In this document: piece after piece, positions 8,380-17,995 of the stretch | How positions within the stretch are numbered: the stretch's first letter is position 1 | Layout: each line of letters starts with the position of its first letter | DNA from: Pseudomonadota bacterium | GTDB taxonomy: Bacteria > Pseudomonadota > Gammaproteobacteria > Steroidobacterales > Steroidobacteraceae | Length of the DNA: 64,000 bases | NCBI GenBank assembly: GCA_963204835.1 | Contig: CAUJHJ010000014.1 | Location: 1-64,000 of the forward strand | Reading direction: 5' to 3' | The notes under the pieces: generated by a model | Told to the model about the DNA's origin: nothing | Databases searched by the model: none | Seen by the model: only the letters and a program-made list of their open reading frames with translations | Position numbers and translations under genes: made by a program

Positions 8380-10714
8380 ACGCGACGCCTGGGGCTGGCC
8401 CGGCATCGATCCGCGCTGGACATCGAGCGCGAAGTGCGGCGTCGGCAAGGCGCTCTCGCATGCGAGCAATGTCTGGTTCACGCTGAGCCATGGCATCGTC
8501 AACGAAGTGTTCTACCCGCGGATCGACCAGGCCGCGATCCGCGACTTCGGCCTGGTCGTGACCGGGGAGGGCCTGTTTTCCGAAGAGAAGCGCCACGCGC
8601 AATCGACCGTCGGCTGCGTCGAAGAGGGCGTGCCGGCCTATCGCTTCGCCAATGTTTGCGGGCAGGGCCGCTACCGCATAGAGAAAGAAGTCTGCACGGA
8701 CCCTTGCCGGCCCGTGTTGCTGCAGCGGATCACCTTCTCGCCCGCCGCGCCACCGGGCCAGGGCCTGCGGCTGCACGCGCTGCTCGCTCCGCACCTCGAC
8801 AACCACGGTGCCGGCAATACGGGCTGGATCGCGGACTACAAGGGCGTGCCGATGCTGTTCGCCACGCGTGGCGACCACGCGCTCGCGCTCGCCTGCAGCG
8901 CAGCCTGGCTCGCGCGCAGCGTGGGCTTCGTCGGCCGGTCGGACGGCTGGCAGGATCTCGCGGCCCACGGCAGGCTCACCTCGCGCGCCACCCGCGCGCG
9001 CGACGGCAATATCGCGCTGTGCGGCGAGATCGATTGGCGGTCGCAGGCAGCCGCGGTGCTCGTGCTCGCATTCGGGCGAAGCGCCGCGGAGGCGGGCAAC
9101 CACGCGCGCGCGGCGCTGCTGCGCCCCTTCGAGGAAGCGCGCGACGAGTACGTCCGCGCCTGGCAGGAATGGCAGCGATCGCTGCTGCCGCTCGATGCTC
9201 CGCGGCATCCGGCGCGGCCGAACCTGTATCGGACAAGTACCCTGGTGCTCCGCACCCACGAGGCCGCCGACTTCCGCGGTGGCCTCATCGCGAGCCTGTC
9301 GGTGCCCTGGGGAGCGAGCAAGGGCGACGCCAACCTCGGCGGTTATCACCTCGTGTGGCCGCGCGACCTCGTCGAGAGCGCGGGCGGCTTGCTGGCGGCG
9401 GGTGCGCACGCGGAGGCACGCCGCGCGCTCGAGTACCTTGGCGCCGCGCAGGAGGCGGACGGCCATTGGGCGCAGAACATGTGGCTCGACGGCTCGCCCT
9501 ACTGGAACGGCCTGCAGGTCGATGAAACGGCGCTGCCGGTGCTGCTCGTCGCGCTCGCGCGGCGCGAGGGCGCGCTCGCCGCGCGCGAGGCGCTGCGATA
9601 CTGGCCGATGGTCCGGCGTGCGGTGGCCTGGATCCTGCGCAACGGGCCTGCGAGCCCGGAGGATCGCTGGGAGGAGCGGCGCGGCTACTCGCCGTTCACC
9701 GTCGGTGCGCAGGTCGCGGCACTGCTTGCGGCCGCCGCGCTGGCCGAGGAATTGCGGGAGACCGCGATCGCCACGTACCTGCGGGAAACGGCCGATGCCT
9801 GGCACGGGTCGATCGACCGATGGTTGTACGTCACCGGGACGGACTGGTGCGCCCGCTTTTCGGTGGCCGGCTACTACGTGCGCGTGACCGAGCCGGGCGT
9901 GAGCGGTGCGCACGTCGTGAGCCCGGATGCGCTCGCACTCGTCCGCTTCGGCCTGCGCGCGCCCGATGACCCGCGCATCCAGGACACCCTGCGCGTGGTC
10001 GATGCGCTGCTGCGCGTCGAAACGCCGCGCGGGCCCTGCTGGCGCCGCTACAACGGCGACGCCTACGGCGAACATGCCGACGGCTCGCCCTACGACGGCG
10101 GCGGCGTCGGCCGCGCATGGCCGTTGCTCGCGGCCGAGCGCGCGCACTTCGAGCTCGCGGCGGGCCACGGAACGCAGGCACGGAGGCTGGCGGAGGCCTG
10201 CGAGCGCTTCGCGAACGACGGCGGAATGCTGCCAGAGCAGGTCTGGGACGCCGCGGAAATTCCCGCGCGCGAGCTGTACCCGGGCCGCCCGTCCGGCTCC
10301 GCGATGCCGCTCGCGTGGGCGCACGCGGAGTATGTGAAGTTGCGCCGCTCGTTGCGGGAGGGGCGCGTGTTCGACCTGCCGCCCGAAGCGGCGCAGCGCT
10401 ACCTCGCGCCGCGCGGCGACGCCGATGGCGGTGCGCGGCGCAGCGTATGGCGCTTCGGCGACCGCATCGCTACGATGGATCGGGGCAGTACCCTGCGCAT
10501 CGAGGTCTTCGACGCAGCGGTCGTGCACTGGAGCGCCGACGGTTGGCGCACGCTCCACGATACCGCGACCCGCGACACCGGCCTCGGCGTGCACGTAGCC
10601 GACCTGCCGGCGAGCGGCCTGCCCGAGGGCGCGCGCGTGCGCTTCACGTTCCGCTGGCCCGCGGCAGACCGGTGGGAGGGAACGGATTTCGAGGTGGAGG
10701 TGAGGTTCGCATGA
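8360..10714 (+). CDS. Glucoamylase-type glycoside hydrolase, GH15 family
   Basis: A 784-residue protein with an N-terminal beta-sandwich domain (residues about 15-280) and a GH15 (alpha/alpha)6 barrel (about 300-690). The catalytic acid lies in DRWEERRGYSPFT (around residue 437), the substrate-site motif LVWPRDLVES is clear, and the second acidic region is EQVWDAAEIP. Bacterial members release glucose from alpha-1,4-glucans. No signal peptide is seen, so it is probably cytoplasmic and acts on glycogen-like or imported oligosaccharides. ATG 8360 lies inside the 3' end of the SOD-like gene, suggesting coupling; the stop overlaps the DUF488 start (ATGA). Confidence 0.92.
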   Translation: MAPAPAERDAWGWPGIDPRWTSSAKCGVGKALSHASNVWFTLSHGIVNEVFYPRIDQAAIRDFGLVVTGEGLFSEEKRHAQSTVGCVEEGVPAYRFANVCGQGRYRIEKEVCTDPCRPVLLQRITFSPAAPPGQGLRLHALLAPHLDNHGAGNTGWIADYKGVPMLFATRGDHALALACSAAWLARSVGFVGRSDGWQDLAAHGRLTSRATRARDGNIALCGEIDWRSQAAAVLVLAFGRSAAEAGNHARAALLRPFEEARDEYVRAWQEWQRSLLPLDAPRHPARPNLYRTSTLVLRTHEAADFRGGLIASLSVPWGASKGDANLGGYHLVWPRDLVESAGGLLAAGAHAEARRALEYLGAAQEADGHWAQNMWLDGSPYWNGLQVDETALPVLLVALARREGALAAREALRYWPMVRRAVAWILRNGPASPEDRWEERRGYSPFTVGAQVAALLAAAALAEELRETAIATYLRETADAWHGSIDRWLYVTGTDWCARFSVAGYYVRVTEPGVSGAHVVSPDALALVRFGLRAPDDPRIQDTLRVVDALLRVETPRGPCWRRYNGDAYGEHADGSPYDGGGVGRAWPLLAAERAHFELAAGHGTQARRLAEACERFANDGGMLPEQVWDAAEIPARELYPGRPSGSAMPLAWAHAEYVKLRRSLREGRVFDLPPEAAQRYLAPRGDADGGARRSVWRFGDRIATMDRGSTLRIEVFDAAVVHWSADGWRTLHDTATRDTGLGVHVADLPASGLPEGARVRFTFRWPAADRWEGTDFEVEVRFA

Positions 10715-11073
10715 TCCAGGCCAAGCGTGTCTATGAGGATGCCGCGCGCGGCGACGGGCGTCGTTTCCTCGTCGAGCGGCTGTGGCCGCGCGGCATGAAG
10801 AAGGAAGCGCTCGCGGCCGAAGCGTGGCTGAAGGATGTCGCGCCGAGCCCGGCGCTGCGGCAGTGGTACGGGCACCGCGTCGAGCGCTGGCAGGAATTCC
10901 GCCGGCGCTACCGCGAGGAACTCGCCGCGCATCCGCAGACATGGGCCAGCCTGCAGTCGGCCGCGCGGCGCGGCAATGTCACGCTGCTCTACAGCGCGCA
11001 CGACGTCGATCACAACAGCGCACTCGTGCTGCGCGACTTCCTCTCGGCAAGGACCGGCCGGCGCGGGAAATGA
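10711..11073 (+). CDS. DUF488 family protein
   Basis: A 120-residue DUF488 protein (YeaO-like), recognised by KRVYEDAARGDGRRFLVERL, WPRGMKKE and the terminal TLLYSAHDVDHNSALVLRDF. The biochemical role of this family is not established. It overlaps the GH15 stop and the start of the AlkA-like gene by 4 bp each, so it is translated as part of one operon. Confidence 0.88.
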   Translation: MIQAKRVYEDAARGDGRRFLVERLWPRGMKKEALAAEAWLKDVAPSPALRQWYGHRVERWQEFRRRYREELAAHPQTWASLQSAARRGNVTLLYSAHDVDHNSALVLRDFLSARTGRRGK

Positions 11074-11987
11074 GGCTCGCGACCCGCGGGCCGTTCGATC
11101 TCGAGGCGACCGTCAGGGTATTGCAGCGCCGGCCCTCGAACCGGGTCGACGCTTGGGCCGGCGGGTGCTATCGGCGCGTGCTCGAGACCTCGCGGGGCCT
11201 CGTGCTGGCGGAGGTCACCGACCTGGGCGAGATCGACAGGCCCGACCTGCGCTGCGTGCTGCGCGGCGTCGCGCCAGGCGCGAGCCCGCGGCGCGAAGCG
11301 GTCGCCACCCTGCGTCGCATCCTCGGCCTCGATCTCGACCCCGCGCGCCTGAGGGCGCGCACGGCCGGGGAGCCCGCGATGCGGTCGGCGGCCGATGCGT
11401 TGCGGGGCCTGCGGCCGCCGCGATTCGCGACGCTCTTCGAGGCGTTCGCGAGCGTGGTGCCGTTCCAGCAGGTGAGCCTCGACGCCGGTGTCGCGGTCGT
11501 CGGCCGCATGGTCGAGCGGTTCGGCGCCGTCTTGAACTACGGTGACGCGTGCCACTATGCGTTTCCCACGTCCGCCGCCATCGCGCAGGCGCGGCTCGTC
11601 GCGCTGCGCGCCTGCGGGCTGTCGCGGCAAAAGGCCGCGACGCTCCGTTCGGTCGCTCGCGCCGTAGAAAGTGCCGAGCTGGGCGAGGCGCAGCTCGAGC
11701 CGCTCACGACCGCGCAGGCCACGGTACGCCTCACGGCACTCGAAGGGGTTGGCCCCTGGACCGCGGGGCTCGTCCTGTTGCGCGGCTGCGGGCGGCTCGA
11801 CGTGTTCCCGCCCGGTGATGTCGGCGCGCAGCGCAACCTGCGCGCGCTGCTCGGCACGGGCAGCGAGCGCCGGCTGCGCGCCGCCGTGGCGCGATTCGGC
11901 GAGCTGCGCGGCTACCTCTATTTCTGCGCGCTCGGTGCGAGCCTCATCCGCAAGGAACTCATCGGGATGCCGCGCGAGACATGCTAA
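11070..11987 (+). CDS. DNA-3-methyladenine glycosylase-like protein (AlkA/HhH-GPD)
   Basis: A 305-residue HhH-GPD superfamily base-excision enzyme. The helix-hairpin-helix is LEGVGPWTAGLVLLRG (about residues 227-242), and the expected catalytic aspartate is D250 in VFPPGD. An N-terminal domain of about 100 residues precedes the glycosylase core, as in AlkA. AlkA-type enzymes excise alkylated purines. It overlaps DUF488 by 4 bp and ends 13 bp before the Mrp operon, so run-through into mrpA is possible. Confidence 0.85.
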   Translation: MRLATRGPFDLEATVRVLQRRPSNRVDAWAGGCYRRVLETSRGLVLAEVTDLGEIDRPDLRCVLRGVAPGASPRREAVATLRRILGLDLDPARLRARTAGEPAMRSAADALRGLRPPRFATLFEAFASVVPFQQVSLDAGVAVVGRMVERFGAVLNYGDACHYAFPTSAAIAQARLVALRACGLSRQKAATLRSVARAVESAELGEAQLEPLTTAQATVRLTALEGVGPWTAGLVLLRGCGRLDVFPPGDVGAQRNLRALLGTGSERRLRAAVARFGELRGYLYFCALGASLIRKELIGMPRETC

Positions 11988-12000
11988 TAATACGCACAGG

Positions 12001-14883
12001 ATGGAAAGTTCCCTTGCGCTCGCGTTGATCGTGCTGCTGCCGTTTGCCGGCAGCCTCGCCGCCGCGTTCCTGCCGTCAAATGCCCGCAATGCCGAGGCCT
12101 GGCTCGCCGGACTCATCGCATTGGCCTGCACGGCGCTCGCGCTCGCGTTGTACGGGCAGGTGGCGGCGGGCGGGGTGCCGCGCTTCACCCTGCCGTGGCT
12201 GCCCCAGGCGGGACTCGAATTCAAGCTGCGCATGGACGGCTTCGCGTGGCTCTTCACGCTGCTCGTTTCGCTGATGGGCGCGCTCGTCGTGATCTATGCG
12301 CGCTACTACCTGTCGCCGCAGGATCCGGCCCCGCGCTTCTTCGCCTTCCTGCTCGCGTTCATGGGCTCGATGCTGGGCATCGTGCTGTCGGGCAACCTGG
12401 TCCAGCTCGTGGTGTTCTGGGAGCTGACGAGCTTCAGCTCGTTCATGCTGATCGCATACTGGTACCACCGGGTGGAGGCGCGCCAGGGCGCACGCATGGC
12501 GCTCACGGTCACGGCGGGCGGCGGGTTCTGCCTGCTCGCGGGCGTGATCATGCTCGGCACCATCGCCGGCAGCTACGACCTCGAGCGGGTGCTGGCGGCC
12601 GGCGATGCGGTCCGCGCGCATCCCTGGTATCCGGCCCTGCTCGTGCTCGTGCTGCTCGGTGCGCTCACCAAGAGCGCGCAGTTCCCCTTCCACTTCTGGC
12701 TGCCGCACGCAATGGCGGCGCCCACGCCGGTGTCCGCCTACCTGCACTCCGCCACCATGGTCAAGGCAGGCGTATTCCTGCTCGCGCGACTGTGGCCCGT
12801 GCTCGCGGGGACCGACCTGTGGTTCGCACTCGTCTGCGGCGCCGGGCTCGCGTCGCTGCTCTTCGGGGCCGCCGCGGCACTCTACCAGCGCGACATGAAA
12901 GGGGTGCTCGCCTACTCGACGATCAGCCATCTCGGCCTCATCACGCTGCTGCTCGGCATGAACAGCCCGCTGGCGCTCGTCGCGGCCGTGTTCCACATGC
13001 TGAACCACGCCACGTTCAAGGCGACGCTGTTCATGGCGGCCGGCATCGTCGACCACGAGGCCGGCACGCGCGACCTGCGGCGGCTGAACGGGCTCGCGCG
13101 CGCCATGCCGATCACCGCGACCATCGCGACGGTGGCGGCGGCGGCGATGGCCGGCGTCCCGTTGCTCAATGGATTCATATCAAAGGAGATGTTCTTCGCC
13201 GAGGCGATCTTCGCCGGGGAAGGGCGCCCGCTGCGCATCGGCCTGCCCGCGCTCGCGACGCTCGCGGGCGTCTTCAGCGTCGCCTATTCGCTGCGCTTCG
13301 TGCACCAGGTGTTCTTCGGCCCGCTCGCGCGCGACCTGCCGCGGGCGCCGCACGAGCCGACCCGCTGGATGCTGCTGCCCGGCGCCCTGCTGGTGCTTGC
13401 CTGCCTGCTGGTCGGCATCTTCCCGGCGCGCACGGTCGGGCCCGGCCTTTCGCTCGCCGTCGCCTCGATCCTCGGGGAAGACATGCCTCGCTACAGCCTC
13501 GTAGTCTGGCACGGCTTCACGCTGCCCTTCCTGATGAGCGCGATCGCATTGGTGGGCGGCGTCTGCCTCTACCTGCAACGCTATTTCCACGGGCAGCAGG
13601 CCACCGGCAACGCGCCGCTGCGGCTGCCCTTCAGTGGCCGCCGCCTGTTCGACATGCTGATCGTCGCGATGCATCGCACGGCCGAACGCATGGTGCGCTT
13701 TGCCTCCTCGCGACGCCTGCAGCCGCAGCTGTTCCTGATCGTGTGCATGGCGCTCGCGGTCGGCGCGCTGCCGCTGCTGGCGCGGGGCCTGGCGCGCGGT
13801 GCGGCGCCGCCCACACCGGTCGATCCCGTTTACCTGCTGCCCTGGCTCATGGGCTGCGCCTGCGCCGTGGGCGCGGCCGTGCAGGCGAAATTCCACCGGC
13901 TTGCGGCGCTGATCATGCTGGGTGGCGCCGGGCTGTTCACCGCGCTCAGCTTCGCGTGGTTCTCCGCGCCCGACCTCGCGCTGACGCAGGTCGCGGTCGA
14001 GGTCGTGACGCTGGTGCTGTTGCTGCTCGGCTTGCGCTGGCTGCCGCGACGCATCGAGCTCGACGATCCCGACCGGCGCACGCGGCGCGCGCGCACGCGG
14101 CGCGCGCGCGACCTCGTCATCGCGATCGTCGTGGGCGGCGCCCTCGCGGCGCTTTCCTATGCCATGCTCACCCGGCCGCGGGTGGCGGGCCTCGCGCGCT
14201 TCTTCGCGGACCGGGCATTGCCCGAGGGCGGCGGCCACAATGTCGTCAACGTGATCCTCGTCGACTTCCGCGGCTTCGACACCTTCGGCGAGATCACGGT
14301 GGTCGCCATCGTGGCGCTGACGGTCTACGCGCTGCTGCGGCGCTTCCGGCCGGCGCCCGAAAGCGTCGAGCTGCCGCGGGCGCAGAAGGAGGCGATCGAG
14401 CTGAGCGGCGTGCGGGCGTTCGACCCGCAGGCGAGGCTGCCGGCGGGCGACCTGATGATCCCCGCGGTGCTCGTGCGGCTGCTGCTGCCGATGGCCGGGC
14501 TGGTCGCGATCTACCTGCTACTGCGCGGGCACGATGCGCCGGGCGGGGGCTTCGTCGGCGGGCTCGTCATGGCGATCGCGCTGATCACCCAATACATGGT
14601 GGGTGGCGCGATGTGGGTCGAATGGCGCATGCGCGTGCACCCGCAGTACTGGGTCGCGCTCGGCCTCCTTGCGGCAGGCGGCGCGGGGATGCTCGCCTGG
14701 GCGCTCGGCCGGCCCTTCCTCGCGAGCTTCGATTGGCACTTCGCGCTGCCTCTTGTCGGCGAGGTGCATCTTGCGAGTGTCCTGCTGTTCGACATCGGGG
14801 TTTACCTCGTGGTCGTCGGCGCCACTTCGCTGATGCTCGTGGCGCTCGCGCACCAGTCGTTCCGCAGCCCGCGGGGGGCCTGA
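12001..14883 (+). CDS. mrpA: Mrp/Mnh/Pha Na+/H+ antiporter subunit A (with fused B domain)
   Basis: A 960-residue polytopic membrane protein. The N-terminal about 500 residues are an NuoL/complex-I-like module with the conserved LPHAMAAPTPVSAYLHSATM segment; a linker and MrpA C-terminal domain follow. The last about 150 residues (from LMIPAVLVRLLLPMAG) match MrpB, and no separate mrpB follows, so A and B are one polypeptide, common in proteobacteria. The six-gene complex exchanges cytoplasmic Na+ (or K+) for external H+. It starts 13 bp after the AlkA-like gene. Confidence 0.95.
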   Translation: MESSLALALIVLLPFAGSLAAAFLPSNARNAEAWLAGLIALACTALALALYGQVAAGGVPRFTLPWLPQAGLEFKLRMDGFAWLFTLLVSLMGALVVIYARYYLSPQDPAPRFFAFLLAFMGSMLGIVLSGNLVQLVVFWELTSFSSFMLIAYWYHRVEARQGARMALTVTAGGGFCLLAGVIMLGTIAGSYDLERVLAAGDAVRAHPWYPALLVLVLLGALTKSAQFPFHFWLPHAMAAPTPVSAYLHSATMVKAGVFLLARLWPVLAGTDLWFALVCGAGLASLLFGAAAALYQRDMKGVLAYSTISHLGLITLLLGMNSPLALVAAVFHMLNHATFKATLFMAAGIVDHEAGTRDLRRLNGLARAMPITATIATVAAAAMAGVPLLNGFISKEMFFAEAIFAGEGRPLRIGLPALATLAGVFSVAYSLRFVHQVFFGPLARDLPRAPHEPTRWMLLPGALLVLACLLVGIFPARTVGPGLSLAVASILGEDMPRYSLVVWHGFTLPFLMSAIALVGGVCLYLQRYFHGQQATGNAPLRLPFSGRRLFDMLIVAMHRTAERMVRFASSRRLQPQLFLIVCMALAVGALPLLARGLARGAAPPTPVDPVYLLPWLMGCACAVGAAVQAKFHRLAALIMLGGAGLFTALSFAWFSAPDLALTQVAVEVVTLVLLLLGLRWLPRRIELDDPDRRTRRARTRRARDLVIAIVVGGALAALSYAMLTRPRVAGLARFFADRALPEGGGHNVVNVILVDFRGFDTFGEITVVAIVALTVYALLRRFRPAPESVELPRAQKEAIELSGVRAFDPQARLPAGDLMIPAVLVRLLLPMAGLVAIYLLLRGHDAPGGGFVGGLVMAIALITQYMVGGAMWVEWRMRVHPQYWVALGLLAAGGAGMLAWALGRPFLASFDWHFALPLVGEVHLASVLLFDIGVYLVVVGATSLMLVALAHQSFRSPRGA

Positions 14884-14885
14884 CG

Positions 14886-15227
14886 ATGGAAGCACTCGTG
14901 TCGGTCGCGATCGGCATTCTCTGCGGCTCGGGCCTCTGGCTGCTGCTGCGCCCGCGCACCTTCCAGGTGATCGTGGGACTCGCGCTGCTCTCGTACGCCG
15001 TGAACCTATTCATCTTCTGCATGGGCAGGCTTGTGATCGGACGCGCGCCGATCATCGGGACGGATGGCGTCGCCGATCCGGCCGCGTTCGCCGATCCGGT
15101 GCCGCAGGCGCTCGTATTGACCGCCATCGTGATCGGCTTTGCGACCACGGCGCTGCTGCTGGTCGTGCTGCTTGCGGCGCGCGGCCTCACCGGCACCGAC
15201 CACGTCGACGGGCGCGAGTCCGGATGA
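14886..15227 (+). CDS. mrpC: Mrp antiporter subunit C
   Basis: A 113-residue NuoK-like subunit with three membrane helices. The YAVNLFIFCMGRL and DPVPQALVLTAIVIGFATTA segments are diagnostic of MrpC. It starts 2 bp after mrpA stops and overlaps mrpD by 4 bp (ATGA). Within the complex it sits between the A and D modules in the proton-conducting arm. Confidence 0.95.
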   Translation: MEALVSVAIGILCGSGLWLLLRPRTFQVIVGLALLSYAVNLFIFCMGRLVIGRAPIIGTDGVADPAAFADPVPQALVLTAIVIGFATTALLLVVLLAARGLTGTDHVDGRESG

Positions 15228-16891
15228 GTCCCTGGCTGCGCCACCTGCCCGTCGTGCCGATCGTGCTGCCGCTGCTCGCGGCGGCGACCATCCTGCTGCT
15301 CACCGAGCGCGCGCGCCTGCTGCGCGTCACGGTCGCATGCGCGTCGATCCTCGGGCAGCTCGCCGCCTCGGTGATGCTGCTCGCGCTCACCACCGAGGCG
15401 TTTCCCGATATCTGGCCGCAGGGCGTCGGTGCCTACGCGATCGGCGCGTGGCCGGCGCCCTTCGGCATCGTGCTCGCGATCGATCGCCTCACGGGGCTGA
15501 TGCTCGTGCTGACGTCGGTCATCGGGCTCGCGGCCTGCGTCAATTCGCTCGCCTGGTGGGATCGCGTCGGGCCGCATTTCCACACGCTGCTGCAACTGCT
15601 CCTGATGGGTGTCAACGGCGCCTTCCTGACCGGCGACCTGTTCAACCTCTTCGTGTTCTTCGAGATACTGCTCGCGGCGTCCTATGGCCTGCTGCTGCAC
15701 GGCTCGAACGCCCAACGGGTGAAGAGTGCCCTGCACTACATCGTGGTGAACCTGCTCGGTGCGCTGCTGTTCCTGGTCGGCGTGTCGCTGATCTACGGCG
15801 TGACCGGCACGCTCAACATGGCCGACCTGCCGGGGCGCGCGGCGGCGCTGTCGGGCGCCGACCGCGCGCTATTCGACACCGCGGCGGCCATCCTCGGCGT
15901 GGCCTTCCTGACGAAGGCCGGCTGCTGGCCGCTCAATTTCTGGCTGCCCGGCACCTACGCGGCGGCGAGTGCGCCGGCCGCCGCGGCCTTTGCCATCCTG
16001 ACGAAAGTCGGCATCTATGCACTGCTGCGCCTCGGCTCGTTGATCGGCAGCGCCGATGCGCTCGCGCATGCGGAAGGCAGCGCGCTGCTGCGTCCGGAGC
16101 TGTTTCGCGGCGGCATGTACTACCTCGGGATCGCGACGATGGGTTTCGGCATCGTCGGCACCCTCGCGGCCCAGCAGCTCTCGCGCCTGGTCGGCTATTC
16201 CATGATCGTGTCATCCGGCCTGCTGCTGACCGTGATGGGCCTCGACCATCCGCCGCTGCTGGCGCCGGCGCTCTTCTATCTGGTCGGGTCGGTGCTGGCG
16301 ACGAGCGCTTTCTTCATGCTGACCGGCATGACCGAGCGTGCCTGGCGAACACCCGTCGAGGCACAGGCCACGCCCGACGCACCGGCGGCCGCCGGTGGTT
16401 ACATACCCTTCGGCGTGCGCCGCGCGCCAGCTCCTCATGCGCCGGATGACGAGGTCGGCGTCGCCATTCCCGCCGCCATGGCGTTCATGGGCCTTGCCTT
16501 CGCCTTCTGCGTGCTGCTCGTCACGGGCTCGCCGCCGCTGTCGGGTTTCGTGGCGAAGTTCGCGATCCTCTCGTCGGCGATCCAGGCGGCGCAGGGCGCC
16601 ACGTGGGCGAGTGCCGAGTGGCTGCTCGTGTTCGTGACGATCGCCGCGGGCCTTGCGAGCCTGGTCGCACTGACCCGCATCGGCATGCGGCTCTTCTGGT
16701 CGGTGATCGGGCGCAACACGCCGCGCCTGCGCGTGCTCGAGGCGGGCCCGGTGGCGATCCTGATCCTCATCTGCATCGCGCTGACGGTGGCCGCCGGGCC
16801 GGCCATGGGTTTCCTCGAGGACACGGCGGCGTCGCTGCGTGCGCCACGAATCTACATAGAGACGGTGCTCGCCACCCGGGAGGCACGCTGA
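15224..16891 (+). CDS. mrpD: Mrp antiporter subunit D
   Basis: A 555-residue NuoM/N-like antiporter subunit with about fourteen membrane helices. Conserved pieces include MGVNGAFLTGDLFNLFVFFE and a discontinuous-helix region with a lysine (LTKAGCWPLNFWLPG). A short charged cytoplasmic loop near residues 380-410 contains an alanine/proline-rich insert. It provides one of the ion paths of the Mrp complex. It overlaps mrpC by 4 bp and mrpE by 1 bp. Confidence 0.95.
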   Translation: MSPWLRHLPVVPIVLPLLAAATILLLTERARLLRVTVACASILGQLAASVMLLALTTEAFPDIWPQGVGAYAIGAWPAPFGIVLAIDRLTGLMLVLTSVIGLAACVNSLAWWDRVGPHFHTLLQLLLMGVNGAFLTGDLFNLFVFFEILLAASYGLLLHGSNAQRVKSALHYIVVNLLGALLFLVGVSLIYGVTGTLNMADLPGRAAALSGADRALFDTAAAILGVAFLTKAGCWPLNFWLPGTYAAASAPAAAAFAILTKVGIYALLRLGSLIGSADALAHAEGSALLRPELFRGGMYYLGIATMGFGIVGTLAAQQLSRLVGYSMIVSSGLLLTVMGLDHPPLLAPALFYLVGSVLATSAFFMLTGMTERAWRTPVEAQATPDAPAAAGGYIPFGVRRAPAPHAPDDEVGVAIPAAMAFMGLAFAFCVLLVTGSPPLSGFVAKFAILSSAIQAAQGATWASAEWLLVFVTIAAGLASLVALTRIGMRLFWSVIGRNTPRLRVLEAGPVAILILICIALTVAAGPAMGFLEDTAASLRAPRIYIETVLATREAR

Positions 16892-17376
16892 TGCGCCACG
16901 CGCCCGTGCTGGCCGCCGTGCTCGTCGCCATGTGGCTCGTGCTCAACGACACGCTGGCCCCGGGGCAGGTCCTGCTCGGGGTCCTCTGCGCGCTCGTCCT
17001 CGGCGGATGGGCGGCGAGGATGCGCCCGCTGCGGCCGGTGCTGCGCCGCCCGCATCTCGCGCTCGGCCTGCTGTGGGCAGTCTTCGTCGATATCCTGCGT
17101 TCGAACATCGGCGTCGGCCGCATCGTCCTCGGTCTCGTGCGCCGGCGCGTCATCCATTCCGGTTTCCTCGACATTCCGATCGACCTGCACGATCCGCACG
17201 GGCTCGCCGTGCTTGCGACGATCATCACCTCGACGCCGGGTACCGTCTGGGTGGACCACGATCCCGGGCGTCGGGTGCTCCGGCTGCATATCCTCGACCT
17301 TGCGGACGAGGCATCGTGGATCCGCCTCATCAAGGAGCGGTACGAGCGGCCGCTGATCCGGATCTTCCAGTCATGA
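16891..17376 (+). CDS. mrpE: Mrp antiporter subunit E
   Basis: A 161-residue MrpE: two N-terminal membrane helices and a cytoplasmic domain with the family motif ATIITSTPGTVWVDHD. MrpE is needed for assembly and full activity of the antiporter and has no complex-I counterpart. The TGATG overlap with mrpD and the 4-bp overlap with mrpF show tight coupling. Confidence 0.94.
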   Translation: MRHAPVLAAVLVAMWLVLNDTLAPGQVLLGVLCALVLGGWAARMRPLRPVLRRPHLALGLLWAVFVDILRSNIGVGRIVLGLVRRRVIHSGFLDIPIDLHDPHGLAVLATIITSTPGTVWVDHDPGRRVLRLHILDLADEASWIRLIKERYERPLIRIFQS

Positions 17377-17654
17377 GCAGCCTGGTCGATTGCGCCACCT
17401 GGCTTGCCGCCGCCTGCATCGGGCTCGCGATGCTGCCTGCGACCTGGCGCGTGATACGCGGTCCCGCGGCGCAGGACCGGGTGCTCGGGCTCGATTCACT
17501 CTACATGAGCGCCATGCAGATGCTGCTGGTGTTCGGAATTCGCTCCGCCAGCGGCGTGTACTTCGAGGTGGCGCTGCTGATCGCCCTGTTCGGCTTCGTC
17601 GGCTCGGTGGCGCTCGCGAAGTTCCTGCTGCGCGGCGAGGTGATCGAGCCATGA
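17373..17654 (+). CDS. mrpF: Mrp antiporter subunit F
   Basis: A 93-residue membrane protein with three hydrophobic helices and the MrpF signature RVIRGPAAQDRVLGLDSLYM. MrpF forms part of the small-subunit cluster with E and G. It overlaps both neighbours by 4 bp. Confidence 0.94.
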   Translation: MSSLVDCATWLAAACIGLAMLPATWRVIRGPAAQDRVLGLDSLYMSAMQMLLVFGIRSASGVYFEVALLIALFGFVGSVALAKFLLRGEVIEP

Positions 17655-17995
17655 CGGGCATCGACTCGCCGTGGGTTGCCGTGCCGGTCGCGCTGCTGCT
17701 GCTGGCGGGCGGGCTGTTGACGCTGGTCGGGTCGATCGGCCTGCTGCGCCTGCGCGATTTCCAGGCGCGCATGCACGGCGCTTCCATGGGCGGCACGCTC
17801 GGCCTCGGCTGCGTCATCGTCGCCGCGGTCATCGGGGCCTCGGCGGCGGCGGGGCGCTTCATGCCCCATGCGCTTCTGATCACCGTGTTCGTCGTGATGA
17901 CCGCGCCCGCGACGGCCATGCTCCTGATGCGCGCGAGCCTCTATCGCGCGCGCGCGAAGTCAGCCGCTGCCCCGCAGGACGTGATCGAGCGGTAG
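17651..17995 (+). CDS. mrpG: Mrp antiporter subunit G
   Basis: A 114-residue three-helix protein with the MrpG signature GSIGLLRLRDFQARMHGAS and a PHALLITVFVVMTAPATA helix. It is the last gene of the operon. Its final 36 bp overlap, on the opposite strand, the 3' end of the following Lrp-family gene. Confidence 0.94.
   Translation: MTGIDSPWVAVPVALLLLAGGLLTLVGSIGLLRLRDFQARMHGASMGGTLGLGCVIVAAVIGASAAAGRFMPHALLITVFVVMTAPATAMLLMRASLYRARAKSAAAPQDVIER

Noticed and set aside
8156..10942. Minus-strand frame of 928 codons
   Set aside because: Shadow of the GH15 gene; composition is Arg/Ala-rich and no domain is recognisable.
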